Below, piece after piece: positions 38,134-45,564 of a stretch of DNA of 64,000 bases. Numbering within the stretch: the stretch's first letter is position 1; each line of letters starts with the position of its first letter. The notes beneath the pieces were generated by a model. The model ran no database searches. It saw only the letters and a program-made list of their open reading frames with translations, and was not told the origin of the DNA. Made by a program: the position numbers and the translations under genes. The stretch comes from Dokdonella sp. (GTDB lineage: Bacteria; Pseudomonadota; Gammaproteobacteria; Xanthomonadales; Rhodanobacteraceae), in contig NZ_JAHCAP010000016.1 of NCBI RefSeq assembly GCF_019634815.1, forward strand, positions 17,711 through 81,710. The letters are read 5' to 3'.

Positions 38134-39759
38134 TCAGTGCGCGAGACGTCGCCTGCGCAGGGCGCGGGCGTAGAGCGCACCGGGCACGGCGAGCAGCACC
38201 GCCAGGGCGGCCAGCGCCGAGTCGAACAGCAGATCGAAGCGGTGGCGCAAGAAAAAGTCGCGGGCGACGAGATCATTCGCATGCGCAGCGATCGCAAAAC
38301 CGCCGCCCGCGACCTCATGCGCCACCGCCAGACCGCCGGCTGCGGCGTGCCATGCCGCGGCGAAGCCGCCGATCGCCCAGCCGCCGATGGCGATACCACC
38401 CAGCGCGAAGCCGCCCAAGGCGATGGTTGCCAGCGAGATCGCCCCGATGCTGACCGAGCCGACGCTGACGATGCCGGCGGACAGCGCGCCGACGCTGATC
38501 CCGCCGATGCTGGTCGTGCCCATCGCGAACAGGACGCCGATGGCGTGGGCCGGACCAACCGCGATCCAGCCGCGCGCCGGGCCCGCTGCACGTGGCGGCA
38601 GGCCGAACTGAACGTGCAGCAGTGGCAGGCCAAGCAGCGAGGCCTTGCTGCGATATTCGCTGTAACCCTGATTGGCGACGGCGTCGTCGCCGGCGAACAG
38701 TTCCGGGTGCAACGCGCGTTCTTCTTCGCGCAATGCGGCGGTCGCGCGTTGCGAGGAAAGGATCGTCCAGATGATCCAGCCGCCAAAGGCCAGCGGCAGA
38801 GTGATTGCGGCGACGAAAAGGAAGGTCGCGTGACCGGCCCAGAATGACCCGGCGAAGATCAATGCGAACAGCGCCGGCAGGAAGACCGCCAGGCCCAGGG
38901 CAACGTCGCGCATCTGCCGGTGCAGCAACGCCCGCTCGCGTGGTGTGCGCTTGGTTTCACTGCCGATGCGGTAGCCCAGATAGGTTCCGGCGAAGCCGAG
39001 AAGCAGGCCCGCCAGGGTGCTGAGCACGGCAGCGAACCCGGCCGATTTGGCCAGTGTGCCGCCCTTGGCTGCAGTCGCGCCGATCACTGCGGCCGAGGCC
39101 GATGAGCTTGTTGCCGGCAGCGCCGCGACAACGGCCAGGGTAAATGCGGTTCCCGGCGCACTGCGCGTGAGGGCGCCTTCGACAAACTGCGCGATGCGCT
39201 CCTGCAGCAGCTTGCGTCCACGCGACAAACGTTGCCTGGTCGCCTCTTCGCTCAGGTTCAGCGCGGCGGCGACCGCCTCGATCGACTGCTGCTCACGGTA
39301 GAACAGCACCAGCGGTTCGCGGTAGGCCAGCGGAATGTGTGCGATCGAGCGCCACAGCAGTGCCTGCTCCTCGTCGCTGATCGCCTGCTCTTGCGGTGGC
39401 GGTGCCGTGTCCGCCGCATCGAACGTCCCGTCGATCGGCTCGGCCGCGCTGGATGGTTCGTGTCGCTGTCGGCGCGATGCGTTGCTGGCCACATTGCGGG
39501 CGATGGCGCACAGCCAGCCGCGCAGGTTGCCCGGATCGCGCAGGTCGCGCAGCTGCTTCCAGGCGCTGATGAAGGTTTCCTGCGCGAGGTCCTCGCTGTG
39601 GCCCAGGTTTCCGGTTGCGCTGTAGCCGATCGAACAGATCAGGGACTGGTAGCGCGCGACGATGCGCGCGAACGCATCGCGGTTGCCCTGAAGGCTCTGG
39701 GCAACGAGTGCGGCGTCTTCGTTGCGAACATCGAGGAGGTGCGCGGTCATTGGCATCAT
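38134..39759 (-). CDS. ECF-type sigma-70 factor with long membrane C-terminal extension
   Basis: A 541-residue protein. Residues of about 25-95 are sigma region 2 (HSEDLAQETFISAWKQLRDL and GWLCAIARNVA). Residues of about 130-185 are region 4 (LPLAYREPL-like HIPLAYREPL, then LNLSEEATRQRLSRGRKLL). This part alone would be a full ECF sigma factor. It continues with an Ala-rich linker (200-240) and hydrophobic helices near 242-262 and 285-340. A Gly-rich hydrophobic repeat of 5-6 residue period follows (about 415-490, with units such as IGGIS-VGALS and IALGG-FALGG-IAIGG-WAIGG), and a last helix lies near 510-530. No anti-sigma gene lies next to it, so the tail may do that job. Confidence 0.85.
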   Translation of the reverse strand: MMPMTAHLLDVRNEDAALVAQSLQGNRDAFARIVARYQSLICSIGYSATGNLGHSEDLAQETFISAWKQLRDLRDPGNLRGWLCAIARNVASNASRRQRHEPSSAAEPIDGTFDAADTAPPPQEQAISDEEQALLWRSIAHIPLAYREPLVLFYREQQSIEAVAAALNLSEEATRQRLSRGRKLLQERIAQFVEGALTRSAPGTAFTLAVVAALPATSSSASAAVIGATAAKGGTLAKSAGFAAVLSTLAGLLLGFAGTYLGYRIGSETKRTPRERALLHRQMRDVALGLAVFLPALFALIFAGSFWAGHATFLFVAAITLPLAFGGWIIWTILSSQRATAALREEERALHPELFAGDDAVANQGYSEYRSKASLLGLPLLHVQFGLPPRAAGPARGWIAVGPAHAIGVLFAMGTTSIGGISVGALSAGIVSVGSVSIGAISLATIALGGFALGGIAIGGWAIGGFAAAWHAAAGGLAVAHEVAGGGFAIAAHANDLVARDFFLRHRFDLLFDSALAALAVLLAVPGALYARALRRRRLAH

Positions 39760-40252
39760 GACGCACCAGTGGCTTGATCAGTGCAAAAGGTGACAGGAAC
39801 GCACGCATCTTAGCGGCGATGCACACGGATTTGCCGACCCTGCGCAGGATCGCAAAACCGCATGCGCGGAGGGCAGGCGGGCGCACTCGCTTGCCGCAGG
39901 GGGAGCGGCGTTCCAGCTCATCCCGGGGCTTGTTCGAGCCGCAGCGGGGCGTATGGCAGCTGCTCGGCAACGAGCAGGCTCGCCCTTGGCAACGTGAACC
40001 GGGCCTCGCGCGCGGCCGGGGCGCGTGCGGAGCGTGGCAAGGCCGCGCTTGATCCAGATCAAGAAATGCGCAAAAGGGCGCGCGTATAAGCCCTGATCAG
40101 GCACCGAACTTGCATTGTTGCCTGCGGGTTTGCGTGGACAGTCGCGAGCGTGCCGGGACCGAGCGATCCGATGCAGGCGATTTGCGAGTCACGCCAACGC
40201 AAAGTCCGGGGCCGGGCGTTCGTTGATTGTTCGAGTGTCCCAAGGGGGCGTC
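39760..40252. other. Intergenic region between sigma factor and diguanylate cyclase
   Basis: A 493-base divergent gap. Short frames on both strands lack ribosome binding sites and homology. The right half carries the FNR-type promoter described separately; the 5-prime leader of the cyclase would be about 156 bases. I see no clear promoter for the minus-strand sigma gene. Confidence 0.45.
40049..40090 (+). promoter_or_regulatory. Class II FNR/Anr-dependent promoter
   Basis: TTGATCCAGATCAA at 40049-40062 is a perfect match to the FNR-box consensus TTGAT-N4-ATCAA. TATAAG at 40085-40090 is a 5 of 6 match to the -10. If transcription starts 7 bases after the -10, at about 40097, the box is centred at -41.5, the exact place for class II activation. 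The box replaces a -35 element. It would drive the diguanylate cyclase gene. Confidence 0.75.
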
Positions 40253-41581
40253 ATGAACAAGATCGATATTGCGGCACAGGGTCTGGCCGAAACGCAGAAC
40301 GTGACGGCTGCGCCTGCGACGACGACCTTGCGCCTGGATCGGCGGTTCTGGCTGATTCTGGCGCTGATCGCAATGACCTACGCGGTGGTGCGGGCACTGG
40401 TGGTGCCCCCGTGGGCCGACCTCGCCTTGCCACTGCGCGTGGCGATGGACGCCGCGCTGCTGTTGATCCTGGTGGCCCCGGCCATGTTCTTCCTGTATTC
40501 CTCGATGCGCAGCGAAGCAATTGCTGCACGCGAAGCGATCGATCGCGAGAACGCCACCTTGCACGAGCGTCTGCGCGCACACGACCTCAATGTGCGTCTG
40601 ACTGCCGCGCTCGACATGGCCGAGGACGAGGATTCGGTGATGCGCATTGCGCGTCAGGCGATGATGCTGGCGACCGACGGCGCACCGACACAGATGCTGC
40701 TGGCCGATTCCCGCGAGTCGGTCATGCGGCACGACCTGCGTGAAGGCTGGGACAGCGACGCGGGACGCTGCTTCATCGAGCGCCCGTCCGAATGCCCGGC
40801 GGTCCGGCGCGGCATGGGCACAGTGTTCGAGGACAGCCTGATTCTCAGCGCCTGCCAGGGCATGCGCGGACCGATGGAGCGCAATTGTGCTGCGGCCTGC
40901 ACGCCGATCACCGTTGCTGGAGCCGGTGTCGGCGTCCTGCGTGCGCTTGGCCCCGCGGGTGATCCGGGGCTGTATCGGATGCTGCAATCGCTCAACACCG
41001 CCGCCCATCACGTCGGTGCACGCCTGGCGGTGGTGCGCTCGATCTCGGCTTCGGCGCGCGAGGCGGCCACCGATCCGCTCACCGGCGCAGCAAACCGTCG
41101 CAGTGGCGAGGCGCGACTGGCCGAACTGGTTCAGCAGTCGGTCGGCTATGTGCTGGCGATGGTCGATATCGACTATTTCAAGAAGATCAACGACGGCCAC
41201 GGACACGAAGTGGGTGATCGCGCGCTCAAGCTCCTGGTCGAGGTACTGCGCGGCTGCATTCGCCGCGACGACCTGCTGTGCCGGTATGGCGGCGAGGAGT
41301 TCCTGCTGGTGCTGCCGGGCGTCGACGCAAGCGCCGCCGTGGCGATGCTGCAGCGCTGCCGTTCGGAATTGCCGATGGCCTGCAGTCGCGCCGGCCTTCC
41401 GGCATTCACGATCAGTGCCGGTGTGGCCGATGCACCCAACAGCAATCCGACCCAGCAGATGCGTGCGGCCGATGCGGCGCTCTACCGGGCCAAGGAAACC
41501 GGGCGTGATCGGGTACTGTGCGCAAGCGATGCCAACGTCGAAGCTGCGGCGCCGATCGAAGCGGGTGATGCGCGCGCTTGA
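40253..41581 (+). CDS. Membrane diguanylate cyclase (GGDEF)
   Basis: A 442-residue protein. Two membrane helices (about residues 27-48 and 58-83) are followed by a coiled region, a GAF-like sensor segment (about 100-260, several Cys) and a GGDEF domain (about 270-425). The active-site loop is GGEEF at 346-350 with DIDYFKKIND upstream, so c-di-GMP synthesis is expected. The inhibitory I-site RxxD is present as RRDD at 337-340. ATG 40253 has AAGGGGGC at the right distance. The upstream FNR-type promoter suggests that c-di-GMP output rises at low oxygen. Confidence 0.93.
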   Translation: MNKIDIAAQGLAETQNVTAAPATTTLRLDRRFWLILALIAMTYAVVRALVVPPWADLALPLRVAMDAALLLILVAPAMFFLYSSMRSEAIAAREAIDRENATLHERLRAHDLNVRLTAALDMAEDEDSVMRIARQAMMLATDGAPTQMLLADSRESVMRHDLREGWDSDAGRCFIERPSECPAVRRGMGTVFEDSLILSACQGMRGPMERNCAAACTPITVAGAGVGVLRALGPAGDPGLYRMLQSLNTAAHHVGARLAVVRSISASAREAATDPLTGAANRRSGEARLAELVQQSVGYVLAMVDIDYFKKINDGHGHEVGDRALKLLVEVLRGCIRRDDLLCRYGGEEFLLVLPGVDASAAVAMLQRCRSELPMACSRAGLPAFTISAGVADAPNSNPTQQMRAADAALYRAKETGRDRVLCASDANVEAAAPIEAGDARA

Positions 41582-41697
41582 GGACCTGATCGAGCCCTCA
41601 TCCGGCGCTGCGCGCCACCTTGCCCGGCGGGAAAGGGGCACAGCATCGTGCGTGTCGGCGCTAGAGTGCGCACCTGTGCCGCGATCCGAGCCATGCG

Positions 41698-42327
41698 ATG
41701 CCCACGCTCAAGACCTTGCTGCTGGTGTTCGACCTGTGCGGCACCTTCGTGTTTGCACTCAGTGGCGGATTGGCGGCGGTGCGGCGCGGGCTGGATCTGT
41801 TCGGCGTGCTGGTGCTCGCGTTCGCGGCCGCCAATTCGGGCGGCATCGTACGCGACCTGCTGATCGGCGCGACCCCGCCGGCTGCAATCGGTGACTGGCG
41901 CTATGGCGCGGCCGCGACCGTGGCCGGCCTGCTCACGTTCTGGTGGGCGCCGCTGATCGAAAAGCTCAAGAACCCGGTGCGCATGTTCGACGCCGCCGGA
42001 CTGGCATTGTTTGCGGTCGCCGGTGCACAGAAGGCGCTCGCGTTCGGCCTGGATCCGGTGATGTCTGCGCTGCTGGGCATGCTCACCGGCATTGGTGGCG
42101 GCATGGCGCGCGATCTGCTGCTCACCGACATCCCGATGGTGCTGCGCGCCGAGCTCTACGCCGTCGCGGCCCTGCTCGGGGCGAGCATCGTCGTGGTCGG
42201 CTCGGCGCTGGCCTTGCCGACGGCGCCGATCGCGCTGCTGGGAGCAGCAGCGTGTTTCGCGCTGCGCATGGCTGCCATGCGACGCGGCTGGCAATTGCCG
42301 GTCGCGCGCGGCGGGCGGGCGAACTGA
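41698..42327 (+). CDS. Trimeric intracellular cation channel (TRIC/YadS) family protein
   Basis: A 209-residue inner-membrane protein made of two copies of a three-helix repeat (UPF0126/TRIC, like E. coli YadS and YicG). Each repeat starts with a pattern like DLCGTFVFALSGGLAA (residues 11-26) or DAAGLALFAVAGAQKA (about 98-113). Glycine-rich GGIVRDLL and GGMARDLLL mark the same place in each. Bacterial TRIC homologues conduct K+ or Na+. It starts 116 bases after the cyclase stop and may be read from the same transcript. A terminator follows. Confidence 0.9.
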   Translation: MPTLKTLLLVFDLCGTFVFALSGGLAAVRRGLDLFGVLVLAFAAANSGGIVRDLLIGATPPAAIGDWRYGAAATVAGLLTFWWAPLIEKLKNPVRMFDAAGLALFAVAGAQKALAFGLDPVMSALLGMLTGIGGGMARDLLLTDIPMVLRAELYAVAALLGASIVVVGSALALPTAPIALLGAAACFALRMAAMRRGWQLPVARGGRAN

Positions 42328-42335
42328 TCGCGGCC

Positions 42336-42363
42336 AAAAAAACCCGCAGTCGCCTGCGGGTTT
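42336..42363 (-). terminator. Intrinsic terminator of rpsB-tsf
   Basis: A 10-bp perfect hairpin (AAACCCGCAG, loop TCGC, CTGCGGGTTT) followed on the minus strand by seven T. It lies 23 bases past the tsf stop. On the plus strand the hairpin also follows the TRIC gene but with only three T, so it may work weakly in that direction. Confidence 0.9.
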
Positions 42364-42386
42364 CATGTCGGCATGGCCGGTCTGAC

Positions 42387-43262
42387 TCAGACCTGCATCG
42401 CCTTGGCGACTTCGGCCGCGTAATCCTCGACCACCTTCTCGATGCCTTCGCCCACCGCGATGCGGTGGAAAGCGAGCACGTCGGCGCCGGCGGCCTTGGC
42501 CGCGGCCTCGACGCTCTTGTCGGTGTCGAGTACGTAGGGCTGGCCGTACAGCGTGTTCTCGTTGACGATCTTGGCGATCTTGCCGCCGATGATCTTCTCG
42601 AGGATTTCTGCCGGCTTGGCGCGATCCTTCTCGCTCATCTTCGCCAGTTCGATTTCCTTTTCCTTGGCGAGGAACGCGGCCGGCACGTCGCTGGCCTTGT
42701 TGTAGGGCGGATTCATTGCTGCCACGTGCATCGCCACGCCGCGGGCGAATTCGAGATCGCCACCCTTGGTCTCGACCAGCACGCCGATGCGGCTGCCATG
42801 CAGGTAGGCGCCGACGTTGTTGGCGCTGTCGACGCGCACGAGGCGACGCACCTGCACGTTCTCGCCGATCTTGGCGACGATCGCGGCACGGCCTTCCTCG
42901 ACCGTCTCGCCGCTGGCGAGTTTGGCGGCCTTGAGTGCTTCGACGTCGGCCGCGCCCGAGGCGAGTGCGGCCTGGGCCACGGCATTGGCGAAGGCCTTGA
43001 AGTTGTCGTCGTTGGCGACGAAGTCGGTTTCGGAGTTGATCTCGACCAGCACGGCCTTGCCGCCATCCTGGGCGAGCACGATGCGGCCCTCGGCAGCGAC
43101 GCGGCTGGCCTTCTTGTCGGCCTTGGCCAGACCCTGCTTGCGCAGCCATTCGCCGGCTGCGTCGATGTCGCCCTTGTTCTCGGTGAGTGCCTTCTTGCAC
43201 TCCATCATGCCGGCGCCGGTGCGCTCGCGCAGTTCCTTGACCAGTGAAGCGGTGATTTCCAT
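42387..43262 (-). CDS. tsf: Translation elongation factor Ts
   Basis: A 291-residue nucleotide exchange factor for EF-Tu. The N-terminal domain [19 protein letters not shown] (about residues 8-26) and the exchange motif [16 protein letters not shown] near 75 are present, together with the C-terminal [14 protein letters not shown]. The ATG at 43262 follows a GAGGACACC context. It follows rpsB as usual, but a terminator and not pyrH comes next. Confidence 0.97.
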   Translation of the reverse strand: MEITASLVKELRERTGAGMMECKKALTENKGDIDAAGEWLRKQGLAKADKKASRVAAEGRIVLAQDGGKAVLVEINSETDFVANDDNFKAFANAVAQAALASGAADVEALKAAKLASGETVEEGRAAIVAKIGENVQVRRLVRVDSANNVGAYLHGSRIGVLVETKGGDLEFARGVAMHVAAMNPPYNKASDVPAAFLAKEKEIELAKMSEKDRAKPAEILEKIIGGKIAKIVNENTLYGQPYVLDTDKSVEAAAKAAGADVLAFHRIAVGEGIEKVVEDYAAEVAKAMQV

Positions 43263-43440
43263 GGTGTCCTCGTGGCTCTGGTGCAGCGCCTGGGCGCGCG
43301 CACTGGGGGTGGATTTGAAAACGTCGCTGCGCACGGCAGGCGCCACCGCGGTGGCGCATCACCGCCGGCAGCGGCCGGCGAGAGCCGAGCCGCTGCGCGG
43401 GCAACGCCGGATTGCGCGTGGGGCAATCCTGGACGGCGGT
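43263..43440 (-). other. rpsB-tsf spacer with palindromes
   Basis: The 178-base spacer holds an 18-base perfect palindrome at 43340-43357 (GCGCCACCGCGGTGGCGC) and a 7-bp hairpin near 43413-43433. They may tune the ratio of S2 to EF-Ts expression. No gene is visible. Confidence 0.45.
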
Positions 43441-44355
43441 TTACTCGGCGCTGCCGCTCTCGGCGTCGCTCTTGGCGGCACGCGGTGCACGCGACGCGCC
43501 CGGAGCGGCCGGGCCGCGGCCCTTGCCGGCAGGGCGCTTGTCGGCGCCCGGCTTGCGCGGGCCGGACGGACGACGGCGGTCGTCACGCTCGCGCGCTTCC
43601 TTCTTCACCACCGGATTGCCATCGGCGTCGAGTTCGACGAATTCGTCGCGATCGTTGACCGGGATGGCCGGGGCGGCAGCCTTGCCCTCGAGCACCGCAT
43701 CGGCGGCGGCGGCGGCGTACAGCTGCACCGCGCGGATCGCGTCATCGTTGCCGGGGATCGCGTAATCGACCAGGTCCGGGTTGTAGTTGGTATCGACCAC
43801 CGCCACCACCGGGATGCCGAGCTTCTTGGCTTCCTGGATTGCGATGTCCTCGTGGCCGATGTCGATCACGAACAGCGCGTCGGGCAGGCGGCCCATGTCC
43901 TTGATGCCGCCGAGCGAGGCTTCGAGCTTTTCCTTCTCGCGCACCAGGCGCAGCACTTCATGCTTGACCAGGCGCTCGTAGCTGCCATCGGTGGCCATTG
44001 CCTCGAGTTCCTTGAGGCGGCTGACCGACTGCTTGACGGTGCGGAAATTGGTGAGCATGCCGCCGAGCCAGCGCTGGCTGATGTAGGGCATGCCGCAACG
44101 GGCGGCTTCTTCCTTGATCGCTTCGCGCGCGGAGCGCTTGGTGCCGACGAACAGCACCGTGCCGCGCTTTTGTGCCACGCCCGAGATGAAGTTCATCGCG
44201 TCGCTGAACAGCGGCAGGGTCTTTTCGAGATTGATGATGTGGATCTTGCCGCGCGCGCCGAAGATGTACGGCGCCATGCGGGGGTTCCAGTAGCGGGTCT
44301 GATGACCGAAATGCACGCCGGCTTCCAGCATCTGGCGCATGGTGACTTGAGGCAT
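43441..44355 (-). CDS. rpsB: 30S ribosomal protein S2, with extended C-terminus
   Basis: A 304-residue S2; E. coli S2 is 241. The core is standard: [18 protein letters not shown] (residues 8-25), [33 protein letters not shown] and [10 protein letters not shown]. After about residue 240 comes a 60-residue tail rich in Arg, Pro, Lys and Ala (with [18 protein letters not shown]) that is probably disordered and may contact RNA. AAAGGAAAA precedes the ATG at 44355. A long leader and a good promoter lie upstream. Confidence 0.96.
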   Translation of the reverse strand: MPQVTMRQMLEAGVHFGHQTRYWNPRMAPYIFGARGKIHIINLEKTLPLFSDAMNFISGVAQKRGTVLFVGTKRSAREAIKEEAARCGMPYISQRWLGGMLTNFRTVKQSVSRLKELEAMATDGSYERLVKHEVLRLVREKEKLEASLGGIKDMGRLPDALFVIDIGHEDIAIQEAKKLGIPVVAVVDTNYNPDLVDYAIPGNDDAIRAVQLYAAAAADAVLEGKAAAPAIPVNDRDEFVELDADGNPVVKKEARERDDRRRPSGPRKPGADKRPAGKGRGPAAPGASRAPRAAKSDAESGSAE

Positions 44356-44623
44356 TGCAGGTTTTCCTTTGACGGGGAAGCGCGCGGGGATCCTTTTTTG
44401 TCTGCCCGCACAGCGCGTGCGGGCTCGCGCGAAAGGATTCGCCGAGCGATTCCGGGGTTGGACCTCCACGCACCCGCCGCGAACGACCCCTTGCGGAGCA
44501 CCCCGGACGCGGTGACGATGCGTGTGCGGATTCGGCACGATTGCCGTAGCGGTCTTGCGGATTGCCCGCGCGGCCGCATGTTTCGTTTCGGGTCAATGAC
44601 TTGCGAAAGTCCTGACACGGAAC
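44356..44623 (-). promoter_or_regulatory. rpsB 5-prime leader, candidate S2 autoregulatory region
   Basis: If transcription starts about 7 bases after the -10 at 44630-44635, the leader is about 268 bases, long enough for folded regulatory RNA. In gammaproteobacteria the rpsB leader (t44 RNA) mediates feedback by S2. I see GC-rich inverted segments but did not verify the motif. The region also contains the ribosome binding site AAAGGAAAA. Confidence 0.45.
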
Positions 44624-44629
44624 CGTAGA

Positions 44630-44659
44630 ATTATAGCTTGACTGCGACACCCGTGTCAC
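44630..44659 (-). promoter_or_regulatory. Sigma-70 promoter of rpsB-tsf
   Basis: On the minus strand GTGACA (44654-44659, 5 of 6 to TTGACA) and TATAAT (44630-44635, perfect) are 18 bases apart. This is the best consensus promoter in the window and fits a highly expressed ribosomal protein operon. Confidence 0.8.
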
Positions 44660-44794
44660 TCGTGGCAGCATGCTCCGCACATCCGATGGCCGGCAGCGCA
44701 AGCCTTGCCCCCGAAGCGCAGGAGCGAATGCGCTGCCTTGATTTCGTACCCGCCGCGGCTGCGGTCAGCCGCTACCGCCCCAATCGAACAAGCC

Positions 44795-45562
44795 ATGCCC
44801 GTTACCGTCAAGACTCCCGAACAGATCGAAAAGATGCGCGTGGCCGGTCGCCTCGCCGCCGAAGTGCTGGAAATGCTGGTGCCGCACGTAAAACCCGGCG
44901 TCAGCACCGAGGATCTGGATCGCATCGCCTACGAGCACATCGTCAAGGTGCAGAAGGCGATTCCCGCCAACGTCGGCTACAAGGGCTTCCCCAAGACCTT
45001 GTGCACCTCGGTCAACCACGTCATCTGCCACGGCATTCCCAACCCGGGCAAGCTGCTCAAGGATGGCGACATCGTCAACATCGACATCACCGTGATCAAG
45101 GACGGCTGGCACGGCGACACCAGTCGCATGTATTTCGTGGGGACCCCGTCGGTGTTGGCACGACGGCTGGTCGATACCACGCTCGAGGCGATGCTTGCGG
45201 GCATCCATCAGGTGCGCCCGGGCGCGACGCTCGGTGACATCGGTCACGCGATTCAGAGGCATGCCGAGGGCGCCGGCTTTTCGGTGGTGCGCGAATACTG
45301 CGGCCACGGCATCGGCCAGATCTACCACGAGGACCCGCAGGTCCTGCATTACGGCCATCCCGGCGCCGGCCTCAAATTGCAGAAGGGCATGACCTTCACC
45401 ATCGAACCGATGATCAATGCCGGCAAGCCCTACACGCGCCTGTTGCCCGACGGCTGGACCGTGGTCACCAAGGATCACTCGCTGTCGGCGCAGTGGGAGC
45501 ACACGCTCGCCGTCACCGACGACGGTTTCGAGATCCTCACGCCGTGGCCTGACGCGGCCTGA
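44795..45562 (+). CDS. map: Methionine aminopeptidase type I
   Basis: A 255-residue MetAP (E. coli 264) that removes the initiator Met. The metal ligands sit in the conserved runs VNIDITVIKDGWHGDTSRM (two Asp), YCGHGIGQIYHEDPQ (His) and FTIEPMIN (Glu), with a final Glu in SAQWEHTLAV. I chose the ATG at 44795, matching the family start TVKTPEQIEKMR; the frame runs 30 codons upstream without homology. It is divergent from rpsB, a conserved arrangement. Confidence 0.96.
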   Translation: MPVTVKTPEQIEKMRVAGRLAAEVLEMLVPHVKPGVSTEDLDRIAYEHIVKVQKAIPANVGYKGFPKTLCTSVNHVICHGIPNPGKLLKDGDIVNIDITVIKDGWHGDTSRMYFVGTPSVLARRLVDTTLEAMLAGIHQVRPGATLGDIGHAIQRHAEGAGFSVVREYCGHGIGQIYHEDPQVLHYGHPGAGLKLQKGMTFTIEPMINAGKPYTRLLPDGWTVVTKDHSLSAQWEHTLAVTDDGFEILTPWPDAA

Positions 45563-45564
45563 GC

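Noticed and set aside
39774..40104. Small genes on either strand in the sigma-cyclase gap
   Set aside because: No ribosome binding site, no homology and base use unlike the neighbours; the right half overlaps the FNR-type promoter.
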